Source: Parapristionchus giblindavisi (taxonomy: Eukaryota; Nematoda; Chromadorea; Rhabditida; Diplogasteridae). From it: a DNA stretch of 64,000 bases. Positions 50,901 through 61,900 of the stretch are shown in pieces. The stretch covers positions 310,001-374,000 of the forward strand of contig CALSFV010000080.1 in the NCBI GenBank assembly GCA_943737045.1. The letters are read 5' to 3'. The stretch's first letter is position 1. Every line of letters begins with the position of its first letter. A model generated the notes under the pieces. It searched no databases. It was given only the letters and a program-made list of their open reading frames with translations, and had not been told where the DNA came from. A program made the position numbers and the translations under genes.

Positions 50901-53900
50901 AATATCAAAATGAAAATGAAACCTATCGTGTCATATACCAAATGAAAGAGCGAAAAATTCTGAATAAGATAAACCATTTCAAAGTGGTCAGTACGGCCAA
51001 TATGTAAATTTATCTTTCAATACTCTCTGTTTTTGGTACTCAATAATTCGTTACAAGTCTAATTTTCAATGATACTTATCGAGTAATATACTATGTGAAA
51101 GAGGAAAAAATTCTGAATTAGACACACTTCAGGTCATGTCGAGCTGTAATATTTTACTGCTGCTATAATGACCGAAGTACCAAAGTAGCTTTTACTCTGA
51201 TATGATCAAGATAACTTGAGAAATATCAAAATGAAAATGAAACCTATCGTGTCATATACCAAATGAAAGAGCGAAAAATTCTGAATATGATAAACTATTT
51301 CAAAGTGGTCAGTACGGCCAATATGTAAATTTATCTTTCAATAATCTCTCTTTTTGGTAAAAAATAATTCGTTACAAGTCTAATTGTCAATGATACTTAT
51401 CGAGTAATATACTATGTGAAAGAGGAAAAAAATCTGAATGAGACACACTTCAGGTCATGTCGAGCTGTAATATTTTACTGTTGCTATAATGACCGAAGTA
51501 CAAAAGTAGCTTTTACTCTGATATGATCAAGATAACTTGAGAAATATGAAAATAAAAATGAAACCTATCGTGTCATATACCAAATGAAAGAGCGAAAAAT
51601 TCTGAATATGATAAACTATTTCAAAGTGGTCAGTACGGACAATATGTAAATTTATCTTTCAATACTCTCTGTTTTTGGTACACAATAATTCGTTACAAGT
51701 CTAATTGTCAATGATACTTATCGAGTAATATACTATGTGAAAGAGGAAAAAATTCTGAATGAGACACACTTCAGGTCATGTCGAGCTGTAATATTTTACT
51801 GTTGCTATAATGACCGAAGTACAAAAGTAGCTTTTACTCTGATATGATCAAGATAACTTGAGAAATATCAAAATGAAAATGAAACCTATCGTGTCATATA
51901 CCAAATGAAAGAGCGAAAAATTCTGAATAAGATAAACCATTTCAAAGTGGTCAGTACGGCCAATATGTAAATTTATCTTTCAATACTCTCTGTTTTTGGT
52001 ACACAATAATTCGTTACAAGTCTAATTTTCAATGATACTTATCGAGTAATATACTATGTGAAAGAGGAAAAAATTCTGAATGAGACACACTTCAGGTCAT
52101 GTCGAGCTGTAATATTTTACTGCTGCTATAATGACCGAAGTACAAAAGTAGCTTTTACTCTGATATGATCAAGATAACTTGAGAAATATCAAAATGAAAA
52201 TGAAACCTATCGTGTCATATACCAAATGAAAGAGCGAAAAATTCTGAATAAGATAAACCATTTCAAAGTGGTCAGTACGGCCAATATGTAAATTTATCTT
52301 TCAATACTCTCTGTTTTTGGTACACAATAATTCGTTACAAGTCTAATTTTCAATGATACTTATCGAGTAATATACTATGTGAAAGAGGAAAAAATTCTGA
52401 ATTAGACACACTTCAGTTCATGTCGAGCTGTAATATTTTACTGTTGCTATAATGACCGAAGTACAAAAGTAGCTTTTACTCTGATATGATCAAGATAACT
52501 TGAGAAATATCAAAATGAAAATGAAACCTATCGTGTCATATACCAAATGAAAGAGCGAAAAATTCTGAATAAGATAAACCATTTCAAAGTGGTCAGTACG
52601 GCCAATATGTAAATTTATCTTTCAATACTCTCTGTTTTTGGTACACAATAATTCGTTACAAGTCTAATTTTCAATGATACTTATCGAGTAATATACTATG
52701 TGAAAGAGGAAAAATTCTGAATGAGACACACTTCAGGTCATGTCGAGCTGTAATATTTTACTGCTGCTATAATGACCGAAGTACCAAAGTAGCTTTTACT
52801 CTGATATGATCAAGATAACTTGAGAAATATCAAAATGAAAATGAAACCTATCGTGTCATATACCAAATGAAAGAGCGAAAAATTCTGAATATGATAAACT
52901 ATTTCAAAGTGGTCAGTACGGCCAATATGTAAATTTATCTTTCAATAATCTCTCTTTTTGGTAAAAAATAATTCGTTACAAGTCTAATTGTCAATGATAC
53001 TTATCGAGTAATATACTATGTGAAAGAGGAAAAAATTCTGAATGAGACACACTTCAGGTCATGTCGAGCTGTAATATTTTACTGTTGCTATAATGACCGA
53101 AGTACAAAAGTAGCTTTTACTCTGATATGATCAAGATAACTTGAGAAATATCAAAATAAAAATGAAACCTATCGTGTCATATACCAAATGAAAGAGCGAA
53201 AAATTCTGAATATGATAAACTATTTCAAAGTGGTCAGTACGGACAATATGTAAATTTATCTTTCAATACTCTCTGTTTTTGGTACACAATAATTCGTTAC
53301 AAGTCTAATTGTCAATGATACTTATCGAGTAATATACTATGTGAAAGAGGAAAAAATTCTGAATGAGACACACTTCAGGTCATGTCGAGCTGTAATATTT
53401 TACTGTTGCTATAATGACCGAAGTACAAAAGTAGCTTTTACTCTGATATGATCAAGATAACTTGAGAAATATCAAAATGAAAATGAAACCTATCGTGTCA
53501 TATACCAAATGAAAGAGCGAAAAATTCTGAATAAGATAAACCATTTCAAAGTGGTCAGTACGGCCAATATGTAAATTTATCTTTCAATACTCTCTGTTTT
53601 TGGTACACAATAATTCGTTACAAGTCTAATTTTCAATGATACTTATCGAGTAATATACTATGTGAAAGAGGAAAAAATTCTGAATGAGACACACTTCAGG
53701 TCATGTCGAGCTGTAATATTTTACTGCTGCTATAATGACCGAAGTACAAAAGTAGCTTTTACTCTGATATGATCAAGATAACTTGAGAAATATCAAAATG
53801 AAAATGAAACCTATCGTGTCATATACCAAATGAAAGAGCGAAAAATTCTGAATAAGATAAACCATTTCAAAGTGGTCAGTACGGCCAATATGTAAATTTA

Positions 53901-56900
53901 TCTTTCAATACTCTCTGTTTTTGGTACACAATAATTCGTTACAAGTCTAATTTTCAATGATACTTATCGAGTAATATACTATGTGAAAGAGGAAAAAATT
54001 CTGAATTAGACACACTTCAGTTCATGTCGAGCTGTAATATTTTACTGCTGCTATAATGACCGAAGTACCAAAGTAGCTTTTACTCTGATATGATCAAGAT
54101 AACTTGAGAAATATCAAAATGAAAATGAAACCTATCGTGTCATACACCAAATGAAAGAGCGAAAAATTCTGAATATGATAAACTATTTCAAAGTGGTCAG
54201 TACGGCCAATATGTAAATTTATCTTTCAATAATCTCTCTTTTTGGTAAAAAATAATTCGTTACAAGTCTAATTGTCAATGATACTTATCGAGTAATATAC
54301 TATGTGAAAGAGGAAAAAAATCTGAATGAGACACACTTCAGGTCATGTCGAGCTGTAATATTTTACTGTTGCTATAATGACCGAAGTACAAAAGTAGCTT
54401 TTACTCTGATATGATCAAGATAACTTGAGAAATATCAAAATAAAAATGAAACCTATCGTGTCATATACCAAATGAAAGAGCGAAAAATTCTGAATATGAT
54501 AAACTATTTCAAAGTGGTCAGTACGGACAATATGTAAATTTATCTTTCAATACTCTCTGTTTTTGGTACACAATAATTCGTTACAAGTCTAATTGTCAAT
54601 GATACTTATCGAGTAATATACTATGTGAAAGAGGAAAAAATTCTGAATGAGACACACTTCAGGTCATGTCGAGCTGTAATATTTTACTGTTGCTATAATG
54701 ACCGAAGTACAAAAGTAGCTTTTACTCTGATATGATCAAGATAACTTGAGAAATATCAAAATGAAAATGAAACCTATCGTGTCATATACCAAATGAAAGA
54801 GCGAAAAATTCTGAATAAGATAAACCATTTCAAAGTGGTCAGTACGGCCAATATGTAAATTTATCTTTCAATACTCTCTGTTTTTGGTACACAATAATTC
54901 GTTACAAGTCTAATTTTCAATGATACTTATCGAGTAATATACTATGTGAAAGAGGAAAAATTCTGAATGAGACACACTTCAGGTCATGTCGAGCTGTAAT
55001 ATTTTACTGCTGCTATAATGACCGAAGTACCAAAGTAGCTTTTACTCTGATATGATCAAGATAACTTGAGAAATATCAAAATGAAAATGAAACCTATCGT
55101 GTCATATACCAAATGAAAGAGCGAAAAATTCTGAATATGATAAACTATTTCAAAGTGGTCAGTACGGCCAATATGTAAATTTATCTTTCAATAATCTCTC
55201 TTTTTGGTAAAAAATAATTCGTTACAAGTCTAATTGTCAATGATACTTATCGAGTAATATACTATGTGAAAGAGGAAAAAATTCTGAATGAGACACACTT
55301 CAGGTCATGTCGAGCTGTAATATTTTACTGTTGCTATAATGACCGAAGTACAAAAGTAGCTTTTACTCTGATATGATCAAGATAACTTGAGAAATATCAA
55401 AATGAAAATGAAACCTATCGTGTCATATACCAAATGAAAGAGCGAAAAATTCTGAATAAGATAAACCATTTCAAAGTGGTCAGTACGGCCAATATGTAAA
55501 TTTATCTTTCAATACTCTCTGTTTTTGGTACACAATAATTCGTTACAAGTCTAATTTTCAATGATACTTATCGAGTAATATACTATGTGAAAGAGGAAAA
55601 AATTCTGAATGAGACACACTTCAGGTCATGTCGAGCTGTAATATTTTACTGCTGCTATAATGACCGAAGTACAAAAGTAGCTTTTACTCTGATATGATCA
55701 AGATAACTTGAGAAATATCAAAATGAAAATGAAACCTATCGTGTCATATACCAAATGAAAGAGCGAAAAATTCTGAATAAGATAAACCATTTCAAAGTGG
55801 TCAGTACGGCCAATATGTAAATTTATCTTTCAATACTCTCTGTTTTTGGTACACAATAATTCGTTACAAGTCTAATTTTCAATGATACTTATCGAGTAAT
55901 ATACTATGTGAAAGAGGAAAAAATTCTGAATTAGACACACTTCAGGTCATGTCGAGCTGTAATATTTTACTGCTGCTATAATGACCGAAGTACCAAAGTA
56001 GCTTTTACTCTGATATGATCAAGATAACTTGAGAAATATCAAAATGAAAATGAAACCTATCGTGTCATATACCAAATGAAAGAGCGAAAAATTCTGAATA
56101 TGATAAACTATTTCAAAGTGGTCAGTACGGCCAATATGTAAATTTATCTTTCAATAATCTCTCTTTTTGGTAAAAAATAATTCGTTACAAGTCTAATTGT
56201 CAATGATACTTATCGAGTAATATACTATGTGAAAGAGGAAAAAAATCTGAATGAGACACACTTCAGGTCATGTCGAGCTGTAATATTTTACTGTTGCTAT
56301 AATGACCGAAGTACAAAAGTAGCTTTTACTCTGATATGATCAAGATAACTTGAGAAATATCAAAATAAAAATGAAACCTATCGTGTCATATACCAAATGA
56401 AAGAGCGAAAAATTCTGAATATGATAAACTATTTCAAAGTGGTCAGTACGGACAATATGTAAATTTATCTTTCAATACTCTCTGTTTTTGGTACACAATA
56501 ATTCGTTACAAGTCTAATTGTCAATGATACTTATCGAGTAATATACTATGTGAAAGAGGAAAAAATTCTGAATGAGACACACTTCAGGTCATGTCGCGCT
56601 GTAATATTTTACTGTTGCTATAATGACCGAAGTACAAAAGTAGCTTTTACTCTGATATGATCAAGATAACTTGAGAAATATCAAAATGAAAATGAAACCT
56701 ATCGTGTCATATACCAAATGAAAGAGCGAAAAATTCTGAATAAGATAAACCATTTCAAAGTGGTCAGTACGGCCAATATGTAAATTTATCTTTCAATACT
56801 CTCTGTTTTTGGTACACAATAATTCGTTACAAGTCTAATTTTCAATGATACTTATCGAGTAATATACTATGTGAAAGAGGAAAAAATTCTGAATTAGACA

Positions 56901-56970
56901 CACTTCAGGTCATGTCGAGCTGTAATATTTTACTGCTGCTATAATGACCGAAGTACCAAAGTAGCTTTTA
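41949..56970. repeat. 321-bp satellite DNA array, block II (about 47 monomers)
   Basis: Continuation of block I in the same orientation and phase. Three 1-bp indels were noticed: +A near 43,587 (GATAAAACTATTTC), and -A near 52,711 and 54,955 (GAGGAAAAATTC). The two deletions lie seven monomers apart, so they are one event copied in a higher-order unit. CGGACAAT variants occur at 44,254, 45,859, 47,143, 48,748, 51,637, 53,241, 54,525 and 56,450, which is spacings of 5, 4, 5, 9, 5, 4 and 6 monomers. GAATTAGAC variants are also 3-7 monomers apart. The block is a mosaic of 4- to 7-monomer units and not one clean higher-order repeat. No genes are seen in it. Confidence 0.97.
56969..56970. repeat. 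Left TA target-site duplication
   Basis: Satellite reads GCTTTTA at this point and resumes as TACTCTG at 58,957. Normal monomers have GCTTTTACTCTG, so TA is duplicated. Confidence 0.8.
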
Positions 56971-56987
56971 CACACAGAAAAAAATGT
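56971..56987 (+). repeat. Left terminal inverted repeat
   Basis: CACACAGAAAAAAATGT pairs with the right end with one mismatch in 17. Weak AT-rich similarity (ACATAAATGTAT against ACATATTTATAC) continues inward. Confidence 0.75.
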
Positions 56988-57249
56988 TTTAAACATAAAT
57001 GTATAAGGCCTCTTTCATACATTTATGTATATATCTATGATACATGCATGTATGATTATGGTTATACATTTAGGAATTAGATAAACTTATATGTATAAGA
57101 GATTGTCTGAGGCAATTGATATTGTGTCCGGGAGGAGGTATAGCAAAATAGATAAATTTTTCTGTTTGATGTGAAATATAATAGTGTTCAGCTATATATG
57201 CGACCTCAGTCATATAAATGAGAAAGTTTGATTATCTATCTAAAACACG

Positions 57250-57528
57250 CAATTTTAGTGGGGCCAATATTTTGATCGTTGACCCTAAAAAATTTCTACA
57301 AAACAAGACCCATTTGAAAAGTTGAGCAATTAATTTGGTGGTTTAGCCATTATTTTGGTTTGAAATGGGGCTGTAATTTATGTCGCAAAGTTGGGCCAAA
57401 CTTTGGTTAAATTTAAGCTTTAAAAATAATGGCTAACCCCCAAAATAATCGTTCAACTTTTGATCGCGACCAAATTAGTATATTTTAAAAATGCTGAAAG
57501 TATTACTCTACAATTTTAGTGGGTCCAA
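57250..57528. repeat. Foldback with flanking short direct repeats inside the TIR element
   Basis: Left arm 57,316-57,358 and right arm 57,421-57,465 are imperfect reverse complements (for example TTTAGCCATTATTTT against AAAATAATGGCTAA, and AAAAGTTGAGC against GTTCAACTTTT), with a loop of about 62 bp. The words CAATTTTAGTGGGGCCAA (57,250) and CAATTTTAGTGGGTCCAA (57,511) flank it as direct repeats with one mismatch. It may be a small foldback element nested in the larger one. Confidence 0.55.
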
Positions 57529-58298
57529 CAATTCGGAGTGAATTACTGTGAGAGTTTTTTTCGAGTTACTGTCGTATATTGCTTTCGTGTATTATCGTTG
57601 ACGGGTTTGTATGTCTTCATTTTTACTATTATTATAGGTTAGTTATTAAATGTAGTACGTTTTAAAGATGGAATCAGTCGAATATTATCGTAAACAAACT
57701 GTGCAAAGGTTCTCGTGCAGCGGCGAGCATATGCGCGCATCGATTTTCACTACGTATGAATATTTTTCCATCCTTGAAATGTTAATCGTAATTTTTTCTT
57801 CTTAAAAGACTAATTGTAAGACAAAAATATAGTACACCCCATTTCTCAGGAAACGTAATTTATAAAATTTAAATCTTTCTGCGACAAAATAGTTCAGAAA
57901 TGGAGTAAAACAATAAACACAATTTTCACGCCTGATATTCAATTTTCAATGCGCAATAATTCGTAGGGATAGGGGAAGCACCTGGGGATCGCATTAAAAG
58001 TTGGGGGCGGGGGAATCTGCTGTACTGTATATCATTTGTGAAATAATTTAAGCACGTCTGGTAAATTGTATTTAAATATCATAGGTCGTTTTTTAAACAT
58101 TTCTCTATACAGTGCCGAGCCGATCAGCTTGCTACGTTAAAATACACACGAAGTATGAAGTATGCATTTATCCTCGAATATCCATACTTTTTTTTCTTGA
58201 GGGGATTTCTAGCTTTGCCTATTTTATTAGTTTGGTCAATGGTAAGCAATACAAATGTATCTTCTATATCGTATAATTACAATAAAAAAACAGTGTTT

Positions 58299-58330
58299 GG
58301 GGGGGGGGTTTCCCAGTGAATATCCCCCCC
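58299..58330. repeat. G10 / C7 hairpin-capable tract
   Basis: Ten consecutive G (58,299-58,308) are followed 15 bases later by seven C (58,324-58,330), so a seven-pair G-C hairpin is possible. Homopolymers of this length may vary or be misread. Confidence 0.6.
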
Positions 58331-58428
58331 AATAACGAGTGCATCTGCTTTATGGTTGCACTAAAACATGCAAGAGTTGCACGTCTCCCTCTTGTAACGC
58401 CAATGAGTTCTACTCAGTGCGACATCAT

Positions 58429-58500
58429 GTCCGGGTAGCGCAATGGGTAGGGGGCTTGGCTAGTGTGCGGTGGGTGGGTGGTTCGGTTCCATGCTTGTAC
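58429..58500 (+). repeat. tRNA-like SINE head (Pol III box A/B)
   Basis: Box A-like TAGCGCAATGGG (58,436-58,447) and box B-like GGTTCGGTTCC (58,480-58,490; one change from GGTTCGANNCC) have tRNA-like order and spacing. The putative 5' acceptor GTCCGGG has no complementary 3' acceptor after box B, so this is not a working tRNA gene. A tRNA-derived SINE remnant is the likelier reading. The SINE body may extend to about 58,600, but no clear tail or target duplication was found. Confidence 0.45.
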
Positions 58501-58832
58501 TTTCCCTGTTAATCATGATGATCTGGAGAGATCATACAAACAAATGATCCTTCTTTTCATTTTTTTCATTTTTGCTGACTTTTCTGTTGTTTATTAAATT
58601 GAGTGGGTTACTTTAGTAAAACACTCCAGCAATCACGAGAGAAAAAGGTTTGCCTAACTGCAAAAAGACAAGAAACTGGAAGTATACTTCTAGTTTTCAA
58701 TAGTATTCTATTAGAACAATACAAGAATAATTCTATCGTGATTTAGCGAAGCATTATAGTTGCAAAAGCTCCTATAGAGAATAGAAATAACGTGGGCGAT
58801 ATGCGTCTTCGCGCTTGATCTCTACCACCCTT

Positions 58833-58936
58833 TATACATTGAATGTATAAAGGTTTATACATATACATTGAATGTATAAAGGTTTATACATATATAATCG
58901 GTGCAAAAATAGTGATACATTGAATGTATAAATATG
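58833..58936. repeat. Subterminal 29-bp tandem repeats of the TIR element
   Basis: TATACATTGAATGTATAAAG starts at 58,833 and again at 58,862 (period 29 bp). A partial third copy (ATACATTGAATGTATAAA) starts at 58,915. Each unit contains the palindrome-like TACATTGAATGTA. Subterminal repeats of this kind often bind transposase in TIR elements; that role is inferred. Confidence 0.65.
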
Positions 58937-58939
58937 TAT

Positions 58940-58956
58940 ACATTTTTCTCTGTGTG
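58940..58956 (-). repeat. Right terminal inverted repeat
   Basis: Read on the minus strand this is CACACAGAGAAAAATGT, matching the left end with one mismatch. Confidence 0.75.
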
Positions 58957-58958
58957 TA
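58957..58958. repeat. Right TA target-site duplication
   Basis: TA before CTCTGATATG. With the TA at 56,969 it restores the normal monomer when the element is removed. Confidence 0.8.
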
Positions 58959-61900
58959 CTCTGATATGATCAAGATAACTTGAGAAATATCAAAATGAAA
59001 ATGAAACCTATCGTGTCATATACCAAATGAAAGAGCGAAAAATTCTGAATATGATAAACTATTTCAAAGTGGTCAGTACGGCCAATATGTAAATTTATCT
59101 TTCAATAATCTCTCTTTTTGGTAAAAAATAATTCGTTACAAGTCTAATTGTCAATGATACTTATCGAGTAATATACTATGTGAAAGAGGAAAAAAATCTG
59201 AATGAGACACACTTCAGGTCATGTCGAGCTGTAATATTTTACTGTTGCTATAATGACCGAAGTACAAAAGTAGCTTTTACTCTGATATGATCAAGATAAC
59301 TTGAGAAATATCAAAATAAAAATGAAACCTATCGTGTCATATACCAAATGAAAGAGCGAAAAATTCTGAATAAGATAAACCATTTCAAAGTGGTCAGTAC
59401 GGACAATATGTAAATTTATCTTTCAATACTCTCTGTTTTTGGTACACAATAATTCGTTACAAGTCTAATTGTCAATGATACTTATCGAGTAATATACTAT
59501 GTGAAAGAGGAAAAAATTCTGAATGAGACACACTTCAGGTCATGTCGAGCTGTAATATTTTACTGCTGCTATAATGACCGAAGTACAAAAGTAGCTTTTA
59601 CTCTGATATGATCAAGATAACTTGAGAAATATGAAAATGAAAATGAAGCCTATCGTGTCATATACCAAATGAAAGAGCGAAAAAATCTGAATAAGATAAA
59701 CCATTTCAAAGTGGTCAGTACGGCCAATATGTAAATTTATCTTTCAATACTCTCTGTTTTTGGTACAAAATAATTCGTTACAAGTCTAATTGTCAATGAT
59801 ACTTATCGAGTAATATACTATGTGAAAGAGGAAAAAATTCTGAATGAGACACACTTCAGGTCATGTCGAGCTGTAATATTTTACTGCTGCTATAATGACC
59901 GAAGTACAAAAGTAGCTTTTACTCTGATATGAACAAGATAACTTGAGAAATATCAAAATGAAAATGAAACCTATCGTGTCATATACCAAATGAAAGAGCG
60001 AAAAATTCTGAATAAGATAAACCATTTCAAAGTGGTCAGTACGGCCAATATGTAAATTTATCTTTCAATAATCTCTGTTTTTGGTAAAAAATAATTCGTT
60101 ACAAGTCTAATTGTCAATGATACTTATCGAGTAATATACTATGTGAAAGAGGAAAAAATTCTGAATGAGACACACTTCAGGTCATGTCGAGCTGTAATAT
60201 TTTACTGTTGCTATAATGACCGAAGTACAAAAGTAGCTTTTACTCTGATATGATCAAGATAACTTGAGAAATATCAAAATAAAAATGAAACCTATCGTGT
60301 CATATACCAAATGAAAGAGCGAAAAATTCTGAATATGATAAACTATTTCAAAGTGGTCAGTACGGACAATATGTAAATTTATCTTTCAATACTCTCTGTT
60401 TTTGGTACACAATAATTCGTTACAAGTCTAATTGTCAATGATACTTATCGAGTAATATACTATGTGAAAGAGGAAAAAATTCTGAATGAGACACACTTCA
60501 GGTCATGTCGAGCTGTAATATTTTACTGCTGCTATAATGACCGAAGTACAAAAGTAGCTTTTACTCTGATATGATCAAGATAACTTGAGAAATATGAAAA
60601 TGAAAATGAAGCCTATCGTGTCATATACCAAATGAAAGAGCGAAAAATTCTGAATAAGATAAACCATTTCAAAGTGGTCAGTACGGCTAATATGTAAATT
60701 TATCTTTCAATACTCTCTGTTTTTGGTACAAAATAATTCGTTACAAGTCTAATTGTCAATGATACTTATCGAGTAATATACTATGTGAAAGAGGAAAAAA
60801 TTCTGAATGAGACACACTTCAGGTCATGTCGCGCTGTAATATTTTACTGTTGCTATAATGACCGAAGTACAAAAGTAGCTTTTACTCTGATATGATCAAG
60901 ATAACTTGAGAAATATCAAAATAAAAATGAAACCTATCGTGTCATATACCAAATGAAAGAGCGAAAAATTCTGAATATGATAAACTATTTCAAAGTGGTC
61001 AGTACGGACAATATGTAAATTTATCTTTCAATACTCTCTGTTTTTGGTACACAATAATTCGTTACAAGTCTAATTGTCAATGATACTTATCGAGTAATAT
61101 ACTATGTGAAAGAGGAAAAAATTCTGAATGAGACACACTTCAGGTCATGTCGAGCTGTAATATTTTACTGCTGCTATAATGACCGAAGTACAAAAGTAGC
61201 TTTTACTCTGATATGATCAAGATAACTTGAGAAATATGAAAATGAAAATGAAGCCTATCGTGTCATATACCAAATGAAAGAGCGAAAAAATCTGAATAAG
61301 ATAAACCATTTCAAAGTGGTCAGTACGGCCAATATGTAAATTTATCTTTCAATACTCTCTGTTTTTGGTACAAAATAATTCGTTACAAGTCTAATTGTCA
61401 ATGATACTTATCGAGTAATATACTATGTGAAAGAGGAAAAAATTCTGAATGAGACACACTTCAGGTCATGTCGAGCTGTAATATTTTACTGCTGCTATAA
61501 TGACCGAAGTACAAAAGTAGCTTTTACTCTGATATGAACAAGATAACTTGAGAAATATCAAAATGAAAATGAAACCTATCGTGTCATATACCAAATGAAA
61601 GAGCGAAAAATTCTGAATAAGATAAACCATTTCAAAGTGGTCAGTACGGCCAATATGTAAATTTATCTTTCAATAATCTCTGTTTTTGGTAAAAAATAAT
61701 TCGTTACAAGTCTAATTGTCAATGATACTTATCGAGTAATATACTATGTGAAAGAGGAAAAAATTCTGAATGAGACACACTTCAGGTCATGTCGAGCTGT
61801 AATATTTTACTGTTGCTATAATGACCGAAGTACAAAAGTAGCTTTTACTCTGATATGATCAAGATAACTTGAGAAATATCAAAATAAAAATGAAACCTAT

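Larger units (their letters stand above)
56971..58956. mobile_element. Non-autonomous TIR DNA transposon with TA duplication (1,986 bp)
   Basis: Non-satellite DNA bounded by inverted ends. The left end starts CACACAGAAAAAAATGT; the right end, read on the other strand, starts CACACAGAGAAAAATGT. With the TA target duplication this fits the Tc1/mariner (IS630) type best, although the end sequence itself does not identify a family. No long open reading frame or transposase motif is seen, so it needs a transposase from elsewhere. Both ends are rich in ATACATT/AATGTAT palindromic words. The interior contains a foldback, a pair of short direct repeats (CAATTTTAGTGG at 57,250 and 57,511), a G-run/C-run pair and a tRNA-like head. 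It may be a composite with older insertions inside. The stretches between the listed parts hold nothing else I can name. Confidence 0.75.

Noticed and set aside
58429..58500. Functional tRNA gene
   Set aside because: Box A and B are tRNA-like, but the acceptor ends do not pair and no proper anticodon arm could be assigned.
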